Positions 8,224-16,132 of a stretch of 37,725 nt of DNA are shown here, piece by piece. The translations under genes and the position numbers were made by a program. The first letter of the stretch is position 1. Every line of letters starts with the position of its first letter. The stretch is from Myxococcales bacterium (lineage in GTDB: Bacteria > Myxococcota_A > Polyangia > Haliangiales > Haliangiaceae), in contig JADKKI010000057.1 of NCBI GenBank assembly GCA_016720595.1, forward strand, positions 1 to 37,725. Reading direction: 5' to 3'. Under the pieces are notes generated by a model, which worked only from the letters and a program-made list of their open reading frames with translations, made no database searches and had not been told where the DNA came from.

Positions 8224-8849
8224 GCTTCGGCGAAATGGCGCGCGGTGTTGTCGACCTGGCGGTCGGCTACTTCGGCGACGGGCACGAGGTCACGGTGCGG
8301 CGCGCTGCCGAGCTGCTCGACACGGTGACGGGTGAGCGCGCGTCGGTTGTACTGCTGTCGGCTGCCGAGGCTGGCGACGGGGCGGTGATGGTCGAGAACG
8401 CGAGCGGCGAGGGTCGCCTGTGTGGCCGGCTTCCGGCCGGGTTGGCGCTCTCGGTCGAGGGGGTGGCGGGTGTCTACTCGCTCTCGCGCGCTGTGAACAT
8501 GTTCGCTCCATCGGGCGGCGCCGTCCTGACGCTCGGCGTCTCTCCGGTGCTCGCCGGCGGGGCCGAGGTTGGCGCGGCGGTCGAGTTCGGCCTGGGCTAC
8601 GTCGAGCAGGCAGGCCGGGTGCTGCTCGCTGAGGCGGTCGAAAGCGCAGCGGTTCCGGTCGACGGCGCCGGCGGATCTGAGCGGATCTACACGCTCGCGG
8701 CCTCTGGCCTCGAGTGGGCACCGCGCCGCGGCGATTTCGTGCTCGACGAGGGGCGCGAGTGGGCCGTAGAGCAGGTCACGGCGGTTTCGCCTGGCGGCGA
8801 GGGGAACGCGATTCGCTACGTGTTGACGGTTTCCGGGGGCGGGCGGTGA
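8220..8849 (+). CDS. Probable head completion/stopper protein
   Basis: 209 aa from GTG 8220, which overlaps the previous stop; the frame is open a little upstream but no better start is seen. The sequence is beta-rich (VTVRRAAELLDTVTGERASVV, VYSLSRAVNMFAPSGGAVL) and ends in EWAVEQVTAVSPGGEGNAIRY-VLTVSGGGR, the kind of C-terminal strand pattern seen in head-closure proteins (FYKLV-type ending). This family call is by position and general look only. Confidence 0.7.
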   Translation: MSFGEMARGVVDLAVGYFGDGHEVTVRRAAELLDTVTGERASVVLLSAAEAGDGAVMVENASGEGRLCGRLPAGLALSVEGVAGVYSLSRAVNMFAPSGGAVLTLGVSPVLAGGAEVGAAVEFGLGYVEQAGRVLLAEAVESAAVPVDGAGGSERIYTLAASGLEWAPRRGDFVLDEGREWAVEQVTAVSPGGEGNAIRYVLTVSGGGR

Positions 8850-9349
8850 GCGGGTCTCTCGCGGTTGGCGCGCGGTGGGATTTCGAGGACCTCCTCGAGT
8901 TCGCGTCGCGGTTCCCGGGGGCCGCGATGGAGTCGGTCGAGGAGTTCGGGCGCGAGGTGCACCGGGCGATGCACGAGCGGGCGCTCGAGCTGGCGAACGA
9001 GCTCTCGCCTGTCGGCGACACGATGCGCGCGGGCAGGGAGAGGCTGCGGGGATCGTGGAGGGACGGCGCCGGCAAGGATGCAGCGATCGCCGCCGGAAAG
9101 CCGTCAAAGGTCGTGTCGAAGGCGCCGCACGCGGGGATCATCGATCGCGGCGCGCCGTCCTACGCGAAGGGGCACAAGCGGCGCTCGGCGAGCGGCACGG
9201 TCGCGAACGTCGCGACTGGCCGTCAAATCGGGTCGTTTCGTGCGCCGCTCGGCGTGCGGGTCGTCGTCCTGCAGCGCTTGGTCGAAGAGCAGGACGGCAT
9301 TTTCTCCGCGGTGGCTGAGCGTGTGTTCGGCAGTGGCGGTGCGGCGTGA
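8846..9349 (+). CDS. HK97 gp10-like tail completion protein
   Basis: 167 aa from GTG 8846 overlapping the previous stop. Family-like features are a helical N-terminus (ESVEEFGREVHRAMHERALELANELSPVGD), the small-loop segment GRERLRGSW, and KAPHAGIIDRGAPSYAKG in the middle, as in HK97 gp10-type proteins where a surface near VxxxxxYAxxxExG is conserved. Likely acts at the head-tail joint. Followed by the tail terminator-like gene with a GTGA overlap. Confidence 0.75.
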   Translation: MSGSLAVGARWDFEDLLEFASRFPGAAMESVEEFGREVHRAMHERALELANELSPVGDTMRAGRERLRGSWRDGAGKDAAIAAGKPSKVVSKAPHAGIIDRGAPSYAKGHKRRSASGTVANVATGRQIGSFRAPLGVRVVVLQRLVEEQDGIFSAVAERVFGSGGAA

Positions 9350-9738
9350 GCGTGTCGGCGGAGCGCGAGGCGGTCGGCCGGGCGCTGGCGAGCGTGTCGG
9401 TGCCGGTGCGGTGGCCGAACGAGGTATTCGACGTGCCGGCGCCGACGAGCTCGGGAGAGCCTGCGCGGTTCGTCGACGTCGCGCTCGAGCAGAGCGCGGT
9501 CGTTCTCTCGGACATGGAGGGCGGCCGGCAGACGGTGGGGCGCGTCGTCCTGAGCGTCTACGCCCAAGTCGGGGCGGGGGATCGCCCGGTCTTGGATCTC
9601 GTCGACGAGCTGCTCGCGAGCTTCCCGCTGTCGGACGGTGGCGTCGAGTTTCTCGCCGGCGGGATCGCCGGGTCCGCTGCGCCGGTAGCTGGCTACTTCG
9701 GGCGCCGGGCCGAAGTGCAATTTACGCGGTTCGACTGA
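9346..9738 (+). CDS. Tail terminator-like protein (DUF4128-like)
   Basis: 130 aa from GTG 9346. The sequence SVPVRWPNEVFDVPAPTSSGEPARFVDVALEQ with the later GRVVLSVYAQVGAGDRPVLDLVDELLASF has the order of strands and helix of DUF4128/tail-terminator proteins, which cap the growing tail tube. Gene order (gp10-like, terminator, tube) supports this. Confidence 0.75.
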   Translation: MSVSAEREAVGRALASVSVPVRWPNEVFDVPAPTSSGEPARFVDVALEQSAVVLSDMEGGRQTVGRVVLSVYAQVGAGDRPVLDLVDELLASFPLSDGGVEFLAGGIAGSAAPVAGYFGRRAEVQFTRFD

Positions 9739-9753
9739 CGAGGCGGGGAGGTC

Positions 9754-9963
9754 ATGCGGATTCGTTTACTGGCGGAGTGGGGCCCGCGGCGCGAGGGTGA
9801 GGTGCTGCCGGTCGGGGCCGAGGGCGTGGACCGAGTCCGCGCCGCAGCGCTGCTCTCGCGCGGGCTGGCAGAACAGGTCGACGAGAGCGCCGGAAATCAT
9901 GTTGCCGACGCCGGCAAGATGATCGAAGCGCCGCGGCGGCGGAGGGGGGCGAATCATGGGTAA
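9754..9963 (+). CDS. Small unknown protein in the tail operon
   Basis: 69 aa from ATG 9754 with GGGGAGG upstream. Short beta hairpin-like start (MRIRLLAEWGPRREGEVLPV), then GVDRVRAAALLSRGLAEQVDE and a basic tail. Its last bases overlap the next ATG (9956). Many phages carry a similar small protein beside the tube gene; function unknown. Confidence 0.65.
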   Translation: MRIRLLAEWGPRREGEVLPVGAEGVDRVRAAALLSRGLAEQVDESAGNHVADAGKMIEAPRRRRGANHG

Positions 9964-10717
9964 GTGGGTTCTTCGCAACCTGGGGCTTTACCTCGGCCGG
10001 CTGCGCCTGGCAAGCGCGGTAAACTCGCTCGACCTCGGCCTCAAGTCCGCGGTCGACGAAACCCCGAATTTCGAGGGGGACGGCTGGGCGGAGATCCTTT
10101 CCGGAACCCGCGACGCGTCGTGGAAGTTTCGCGGCTACTGGATGCCGGACACGGTCGCGCTCCCGCTCGATTCGGGGATCTGGGGCGGCTTCGAGGACGG
10201 GGAGCGGCAGGTCGCGCTCGCTGTCAAGCCGGCGGAAGGCTCCCCGCTCCCGGCGATTGGCGACGTCGCGTGGATGGCGGAGGCGGTGCAGATCGACGCG
10301 ACGCCGGGTTTCATGGTCGGGAAGGCCGCGAAGCTCGATTTCTCGCTGCGCGGCACGGGCCCGACCATCCGCGGGAAGGTCGCCGGCTACGCGAACGGCG
10401 CGACCGGTCCGTCGTCTGGTGCGCTCGCCCCGGTGACGATCGCGGGCGGGGTCCCTGACGGCAAGTCTCTGTACTTCGCGGTGTCGTGTTTCTACGTGGC
10501 CGGAACGACTCCGGCGCTCACTATTTCCGTCGAGTCGGACAACGCGGACGGCTTCGCGTCGCCGGTTGTGCGGGCGACCTCTCCGGAGTTTCAGGACGGC
10601 GGGGCCTACTTCGGGACGGTGGCGGGGCCGATCACGGACGATCGTTTCCGCCTGGTGCTCACGGTTTCCGGCACAGCGCCGGTATTCGGTTACATCGCGG
10701 CGCTCGGCGTCCGCTAG
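9956..10717 (+). CDS. Tail-tube-like protein, larger paralogue
   Basis: 253 aa from ATG 9956. The N-terminal half carries NFEGDGWAEILSGTRDASWKF and later GKAAKLDFSLRGTGPTIRGKV, matching the layout of the next gene, which has NFESDGWGEIEVG. The C-terminal half (from about residue 140) is an extra beta-rich region, possibly an Ig-like or fibre-like decoration (LYFAVSCFYVAGTTPALTIS). I read it as a tail tube protein or tube-associated paralogue. The exact role is inferred from place and shared motif. Confidence 0.65.
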   Translation: MGKWVLRNLGLYLGRLRLASAVNSLDLGLKSAVDETPNFEGDGWAEILSGTRDASWKFRGYWMPDTVALPLDSGIWGGFEDGERQVALAVKPAEGSPLPAIGDVAWMAEAVQIDATPGFMVGKAAKLDFSLRGTGPTIRGKVAGYANGATGPSSGALAPVTIAGGVPDGKSLYFAVSCFYVAGTTPALTISVESDNADGFASPVVRATSPEFQDGGAYFGTVAGPITDDRFRLVLTVSGTAPVFGYIAALGVR

Positions 10718-10735
10718 GCAAGGGAGGGTGCGGAA

Positions 10736-11152
10736 GTGGGAAAGCTCATTGTTCGCAGCACGCGGGTCAAGCTCGGCGGAACGCTCTACTCGGCGCAGGT
10801 GAAGGCCGCGACGTTGCAGGGGTCGGCCTCCGAGGTCGACGTGACGAACTTCGAGTCGGACGGCTGGGGCGAAATCGAGGTCGGCTTGCGGAAGGGCAAG
10901 CTCACGCTCGAGCTCGTGAAGGACTCCGACCTCTCCGGGCTCGACACGGTCATCGGGACCTACTTCGAGTCCGGCGCGGATCTGGCGTTCGAGCTGATCC
11001 CGGCGGACGACACGGTTTCGGCGTCAAATCGGAAGTACACGGGCAACGTGAAGGTCACGGAATGGACGCCGATTTCTGGCGCCGTGGGCACGGTGGCCGG
11101 CGGGTCGGTGACGTTCCCTGTGAACGGCAAGATCACGGCGGCGACGTCTTGA
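10736..11152 (+). CDS. Major tail tube protein
   Basis: 138 aa from GTG 10736, with GGGAGGG upstream. It starts MGKLIVRSTRVKLGGTLYSA, has DVTNFESDGWGEIEVGLRKGKLTLELVKD and closes with FPVNGKITAATS. Size and beta-only composition fit a phage lambda gpV/N-like tube subunit, and it lies directly before the frameshifted chaperone pair and the tape measure, where the tube gene belongs. The stop overlaps a TTG start as TTGA. Confidence 0.8.
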   Translation: MGKLIVRSTRVKLGGTLYSAQVKAATLQGSASEVDVTNFESDGWGEIEVGLRKGKLTLELVKDSDLSGLDTVIGTYFESGADLAFELIPADDTVSASNRKYTGNVKVTEWTPISGAVGTVAGGSVTFPVNGKITAATS

Positions 11153-11733
11153 GGACGAACCTTCAAGCGGCGTTCCGGCGCCTGCTCGACGTGCGGGAGG
11201 TCGCCGATCCGTGGGGGTTGGGTTCGGTGTGGCTGATTCGCCGCGACGGCTCGGAGGCTGTCGAGGCGGTGCGGGAGGCGGCCATGCGGGACGATCCGGG
11301 GTTCGAGCCCACGGTGCGTTGCGCGGCTCGGGCGGCATTTCTGCAACGGATGGGGGCGCCGCGCGAGCGGATCGACAAGGAGATCGAGGCCGCGATCGAC
11401 GCTGCCGCTCCGGGCGTTGACATGACGGCGCGCCAGCGCGAATTCGAGCTGCGGTTGAGCGTGGCGCGCGTCGGCGGCTGGCGCGGGCTGACGGGCGAGA
11501 ACGGCGAGGCGGTGCCGTTCTCGGAGGAGGAGCTTCGCGAGCAGCTGGCATCGACTGAGCTCGTTCCGCCGGAGGCGCCGTTCGGCGGGCCGGCCGGTGG
11601 CAAAGGGCGCAAGCTCGGCGAGGCGTTGGCCGAGTGGCTCGCCTACGAGTCGAAGGCGCAAGAGGCGTTCGCGGTGGAGAACGTCCGGGAGGAGCTGGGA
11701 AACTCGGGCGGCTTGTCCAGTTCGAGCTCGTAG
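11149..11733 (+). CDS. Tail assembly chaperone, short form (gpG-like)
   Basis: 194 aa from TTG 11149, the TTGA overlap with the tube gene deciding the start (MRTNLQAAFRRLLDVREVAD). The rest is helix-rich (DMTARQREFELRLSVARVGGWRGL, SEEELREQL) with an ELAxWL-like GEALAEWLAYESKA. Nine codons before the stop is the slippery heptamer in the right phase. In lambda and most siphophages the short chaperone binds the tape measure and is made in excess over the frameshifted form. Confidence 0.85.
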   Translation: MRTNLQAAFRRLLDVREVADPWGLGSVWLIRRDGSEAVEAVREAAMRDDPGFEPTVRCAARAAFLQRMGAPRERIDKEIEAAIDAAAPGVDMTARQREFELRLSVARVGGWRGLTGENGEAVPFSEEELREQLASTELVPPEAPFGGPAGGKGRKLGEALAEWLAYESKAQEAFAVENVREELGNSGGLSSSSS

Positions 11734-12140
11734 CGCTCCCTGGCCTGGCGAAGGGTGACGCGGTCGGCGTCGAGGAGGAGGAGGAGGCGGAGCGGATGTT
11801 TCATGAGACCCTGCGGGCCGAGATAGAGGCCGCGGTGGTTTCTGACCTCGCCGCCGGCCGTCGTCGTTCTGAGTCGGAGATTTTGGAAGCGTTGTTGGGC
11901 GAGCCTGTCCCCGTGTTGGGGCCCGAGTATCGGGAGCTCAAGGCATGGGGATACCGGCTGGGCCGCGACGAGCGCGGCGTCAGTCTGTTGACGGAGAGGG
12001 AGGCAGCGCTACGGGCGCTCGGTCTGAGCGATCCGGGGCTTGTGGACCTGGCGCACCGTGCGTTTGACGCGGTTGACGCGGGGTTTCGCCGGGCGCAGCG
12101 GGCAGCGTTGGCGCGGGCATCGGGGAGGGCGGACGGATGA
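11149..12140 (+). CDS. Tail assembly chaperone, frameshifted long form (gpGT-like)
   Basis: Expected product of a -1 slip at 11697-11703. The first 185 codons are read from the short-form frame, then reading re-enters at 11703 in the frame that stays open to TGA at 12140, adding 145 residues for about 330 aa. The added domain contains a glutamate run (GVEEEEEAERMFHETL) and helical repeats rich in Arg and Ala. It recruits tube subunits in the lambda model. The long form ends with an ATGA overlap to the tape measure gene. Confidence 0.85.
11697..11703 (+). promoter_or_regulatory. -1 ribosomal frameshift site GGGAAAC
   Basis: Canonical X XXY YYZ heptamer G GGA AAC: zero-frame codons are GGA (11698-11700) and AAC (11701-11703). 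After slipping, the tRNAs re-pair with GGG AAA. The lambda G/T site is GGGAAAG. GC-rich sequence follows that could slow the ribosome. The zero frame stops at 11733. Confidence 0.85.
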
Positions 12141-15100
12141 GCGGCGGCGTCGGCGTAAGCATCGGAATAGGGCTCCGGACCTCGGACCTCGCGCAGTCGC
12201 GCGAGGGATTCGAGCGCCTGGGGCTCTCCGCTGCCGACGCCGGCGCTGAGGTCGCGAAGCTGGCGACGGCCGCGCGCGAGGGTGGCGGGAAGATCGAAGC
12301 CGCGACGATTTCCGCAGTTGCGGCGATGGGCCGGCTCGGCACGGCGGCTGAGACGAACACGGGCCGGGCGCAGAAGGCCGCCGAGGCTGCGGCGTTCAAG
12401 ATCGAGGATCTCCGCCGGAAGATCGACGAGGCGCGAGCGGCAGGGGCTCCTGTATCTCCTGACGCGGTGGCCACGCTCGCCAAGCTCGAGGCCGGGCTCG
12501 ACGCGAACGTCCGCAAGATCGCGAGTTATAAGAACGCGCAGGACGATGTGCGGGATGCGGTCCTCAAGTCGCGGACCGAGTCCGACCTGCAGCGCGGGTC
12601 GATCAACGACTTGGGCGACCTTGTCGAGCGGATGGGGCCGAAGTGGGCCGACATGGTCGGCAAGATTTCGGCCGGGGTAGGCACCTTCGCGGCGGCCTAC
12701 GCGGGGACGCGGAAGCTGATCGAAGGGCTCAAGGAGCTGACGGGAATCGACGTCGATTCTTGGGTTCAAGGCAAGCTCTCGGGGATCGCGGATTGGATCG
12801 TCGGCGCGGACGATGCGGCCGGCGCGGCGGACCGGTTGCGCAACGCGCAGCACGTCCTGCGCGAGCGGGGGATCGACCCGACCGGCAAGAGTTTGGAGGA
12901 GCTCGACCGGCTGCTCGAGGCGAACGCAAAGAAGAGCTCCGATGCCGCGGTGGCGTACGAGGAGGGCGCGAAGAAACGGGCGAAGGCGGCGAAGGAGGCC
13001 GCGGAGGCTGAGGCGGAGACGTGGCGGCAGGCCACGCGGGTTGCCGAGGAGGCGGCGCGTCGGCAGGTCGCGGCGCGCGAGGCGTCGGTGGCCTGGGCGC
13101 GCGATTTCGTGGCCGGGCTCGACCCGGCGACGGCGGCGCTCTCGCGGTTCGCGTCTGGAATCGAGAAGCTCGACCAGGCGGCGCTCGGCGGGCTGTCGGC
13201 CGAGGATCTGGGGCGCGCCGTCGACGGGCTCGAAAAGCAGCTTGCCGACGCGCTGAAACGGTCGCTCGCGGCGGTGAATGACACGCCGGTCGTCGTCACG
13301 CCGACGCTCGACAAGGCGGAGCTCGAGGCGCTCCTCGCCAAGATTCGCGCGGCGCGCGGCGAGGGGCTCGAGGTCGCGCAGGCGGTCGAGAGCTGGGCCC
13401 CGGCAATCGCCATGGCGGGCGAGGCGATCGCGCAATTCAACGCCGGGCTCGGCGAGGGGATCATTCGGGCCGCGCAGCTCGCCGCCAACGTGGCGAGCGC
13501 GTATCAGGCGTGGAAGGCGTCGGGGTCGAAACAGGGGTACACGGGCGAAGGGATCGCCGGGGGAATGGCGATCGGGTCGCAGGTGGGCTCGACCGGGCAG
13601 TCGTTCGGCTGGTGGTCTGGAGATCGCGGCTCGTCGGGGTTCGGAGGGGCGCGCTCGGGTGACTACGGCGACACGGGAGCTCTGATCGTCGGGGCGATCG
13701 GGTCGTTCTTCGGCCCTGTCGGCTCGCTGATCGGCGGGCTGATCGGCGGAGTCCTCGGCGGGATGATAAAGAAGGGCGCCGACGAAGGCCTCGCGACGCT
13801 GCGGCAAACGGTCGTCGGCGTCGCCATGATGGTAGGGAAAAACGAGGGAGGGCTGGGAGACCAGCTCGCGCTTGTCGGCAAGGCGCTCGACGCGTCGCTG
13901 CGCGGCGTGCTCGAGCAGATCGGCGCGCAGCTCGTCTCGATTCCCGAGACGTCGTTCAAGATCCGCGACGACGTCGTTGCGGTGTTCGTCAACGGGGTGA
14001 AGTCGGAATTCAAGGACCTCCAAAGCGCTACCGAGTTCGCGCTGTCGGAGATCCTGACGAAGGGCGAGCTCTCGGGCGTCGGTCCGGCCATGGCGCAGGC
14101 CTTGAAGGCTGGAATCGGGAAGTCCATGGAGGACCTCGCGTCGTCGCTCGATTTCGCGCAGTGGGTCGACAACCTCGGCCTGGATGAGGTCGCCGTGTCG
14201 ATCCGCGAGCAGCTCCGGGCGTTCGCCTCGGCGATGGCGGAGGCGGCCGAGCAGGGGATCGGCGCGGACGGGATCGTCGCGAACCTCGGGCGCTCCCTGG
14301 CGGCGATCCGGAATCAGGTGCTCGGGATCTCGGAGACCGAAGAGGAGCGAATCACCCGGCAGGCGGCGGCGTTCAACGCGGAGGTCGGGCTGCTCAAGGC
14401 GCAGGAGGCGGCGAAGCAGGCCGACCTGCTCATGCAGCGGGCGGACCTCGCGGCGCGTTACGAGATTCTGCGGGCGGAGGCCGGCATTACCGAGGGATCG
14501 CTCGAGGTGGTGCGGGCGCAGGGCGACGTGCGCCGGGCTGGGCTCGGCATCGACGCCGAGTGGTTGCAGCAGGAAATGCAGATTCTCGACGGCGAGGCGG
14601 CGCTACTCGAGGCGCGCGGGCAGGTCGTCGTCGGGCAGGGAGGGCTACTCGCAGCGACGCTCTACCAGTTGCGAGCGGTCGACGAGGCGCTCGCTGCGGT
14701 CGGAGCGGTAATGGACAACCTCCCGGATCTGATCTCCGCCGACGAGATCGCTGCGGCAATCCGTGGGGTGTCGGTCCCGAGCTACTCGCCGCCGTCTGGT
14801 GCGTCAAGCCCGGCCGGTCCGACGCCGGAAGAGCTGGCGGCCGAGCGGGAGCGGCGGGCTGCGGCGGCTCGCGACGAGGCGCTTGGCCTCATTTCGAGCG
14901 TGGCCGATGCCGGGCTGGCGGAGAAGCTGCGGGCGATGCTGACCGCGGCGGCGAAGTTGCGGGCGGAGTACACGGACTTGGGGCTGACGCTCGAGGAGGC
15001 GACGGCCGCGGAAGAGGCGCGCCGTCAGCTCCTGCGGGAGGAGGCGGTCGGAGCGCTGGGGTTGGCTTCGGACGCGATCCGGAAGCGTTACGACGCGATT

Positions 15101-16132
15101 TCTCGCACGCTGGGCTTTCTCTCGGACAACCTCGACGATCTCAAGCTGAGCGAGGCCGAGCTGGCGCGAATCCGCGGCGAGCTCGGCGCGCAGCTCTACG
15201 GCGGAGTCGCGCGGCAGATCGCGGAGGCGATCGGGGACCAGGAAACGCTCGCGGCGCTCCAAGAGCTCGAGTGGCAGTTGAAGCTCGCGCAGTGGGAGCT
15301 TGAGATTCAGCGGATCGAGGCGTTGAACCTGCTGACGGAAGAGCAGGAGGCAAACCTCCGCCGGCTGCTTGGCCTCGCGCGTGACTTCGACCCGACGACG
15401 GGCACGGCCGGCACCGGCGGAAGCTCGGGCGGCTCGGGCTTTGACTATTGGGCCTGGTACGCGGAACAACAGTCGGCGGCCGCGGACATGATGGCCGAGC
15501 AGGCGCGGCGGTTGGCGGAGGCGATCGACCGGCTCGTCGATTTCCAGCGCTCGCTATTCCTTGACGACCAATTGTCCCCGCTGACCGGTGTGCAGCGGCT
15601 CGGCCTGGCGGAGACGGCGGCACAGCAGGCGGTGGCGGCGCTCGCCGCGATGGGGCCGAACGACACCCGCCGCGCCGATGCGATGTCTGCACTCCCGGAC
15701 ATCCTGCGCTCCTACCTGCAAGAGCTGGCCTCGGTCTACGGCACCGCGGCGCCGCAGTACGCGGAGGGGTTTGCCTGGGTCGCGCAGGTGCTCTCGGCGC
15801 TGACCGGCCAAACGGTGATGCCGTTCCCGGTGCCGGGCTCTGGCTCCGGCGGCGGGTCTGGAATCTCGCAGCTCCCGGGCGGTGGAATCTCCGACCCTGG
15901 CAATCCGCGGGGGCCGCACATCGCCAACATCCTGCCGTTCGCGTCGGGCGCCGCTCGCCTGGGGACGGCGACGACGGGAGCGCAGCGCGAGGGCGCGGCC
16001 GGAGTCGAGGCGCGAATCGACCGGTCAAATGTTCTCCTCGAGCGCCTGGCGCGATCGTTTGAGGAGCTGTCGGCGAGGGAGCGGGAGGCCGGGAACGCCG
16101 AGCGCAGGAAGTTTGCAGGGGTGACGCGGTGA
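12137..16132 (+). CDS. Tail tape measure protein
   Basis: 1331 aa from ATG 12137, the longest gene of the window. It sets tail length and is ejected with the DNA. It has long heptad-like helices (residues 30-130, 250-310, 690-820, 900-1050), a hydrophobic glycine-rich segment near residues 512-545 (ALIVGAIGSFFGPVGSLIGG and GGVLGGM) likely to enter the host membrane, and a Gly/Ser/Pro-rich region near 1235-1270. The end is helical and charged. Directly follows the chaperone pair, as in all lambda-like siphophages. Confidence 0.92.
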   Translation: MSGGVGVSIGIGLRTSDLAQSREGFERLGLSAADAGAEVAKLATAAREGGGKIEAATISAVAAMGRLGTAAETNTGRAQKAAEAAAFKIEDLRRKIDEARAAGAPVSPDAVATLAKLEAGLDANVRKIASYKNAQDDVRDAVLKSRTESDLQRGSINDLGDLVERMGPKWADMVGKISAGVGTFAAAYAGTRKLIEGLKELTGIDVDSWVQGKLSGIADWIVGADDAAGAADRLRNAQHVLRERGIDPTGKSLEELDRLLEANAKKSSDAAVAYEEGAKKRAKAAKEAAEAEAETWRQATRVAEEAARRQVAAREASVAWARDFVAGLDPATAALSRFASGIEKLDQAALGGLSAEDLGRAVDGLEKQLADALKRSLAAVNDTPVVVTPTLDKAELEALLAKIRAARGEGLEVAQAVESWAPAIAMAGEAIAQFNAGLGEGIIRAAQLAANVASAYQAWKASGSKQGYTGEGIAGGMAIGSQVGSTGQSFGWWSGDRGSSGFGGARSGDYGDTGALIVGAIGSFFGPVGSLIGGLIGGVLGGMIKKGADEGLATLRQTVVGVAMMVGKNEGGLGDQLALVGKALDASLRGVLEQIGAQLVSIPETSFKIRDDVVAVFVNGVKSEFKDLQSATEFALSEILTKGELSGVGPAMAQALKAGIGKSMEDLASSLDFAQWVDNLGLDEVAVSIREQLRAFASAMAEAAEQGIGADGIVANLGRSLAAIRNQVLGISETEEERITRQAAAFNAEVGLLKAQEAAKQADLLMQRADLAARYEILRAEAGITEGSLEVVRAQGDVRRAGLGIDAEWLQQEMQILDGEAALLEARGQVVVGQGGLLAATLYQLRAVDEALAAVGAVMDNLPDLISADEIAAAIRGVSVPSYSPPSGASSPAGPTPEELAAERERRAAAARDEALGLISSVADAGLAEKLRAMLTAAAKLRAEYTDLGLTLEEATAAEEARRQLLREEAVGALGLASDAIRKRYDAISRTLGFLSDNLDDLKLSEAELARIRGELGAQLYGGVARQIAEAIGDQETLAALQELEWQLKLAQWELEIQRIEALNLLTEEQEANLRRLLGLARDFDPTTGTAGTGGSSGGSGFDYWAWYAEQQSAAADMMAEQARRLAEAIDRLVDFQRSLFLDDQLSPLTGVQRLGLAETAAQQAVAALAAMGPNDTRRADAMSALPDILRSYLQELASVYGTAAPQYAEGFAWVAQVLSALTGQTVMPFPVPGSGSGGGSGISQLPGGGISDPGNPRGPHIANILPFASGAARLGTATTGAQREGAAGVEARIDRSNVLLERLARSFEELSAREREAGNAERRKFAGVTR

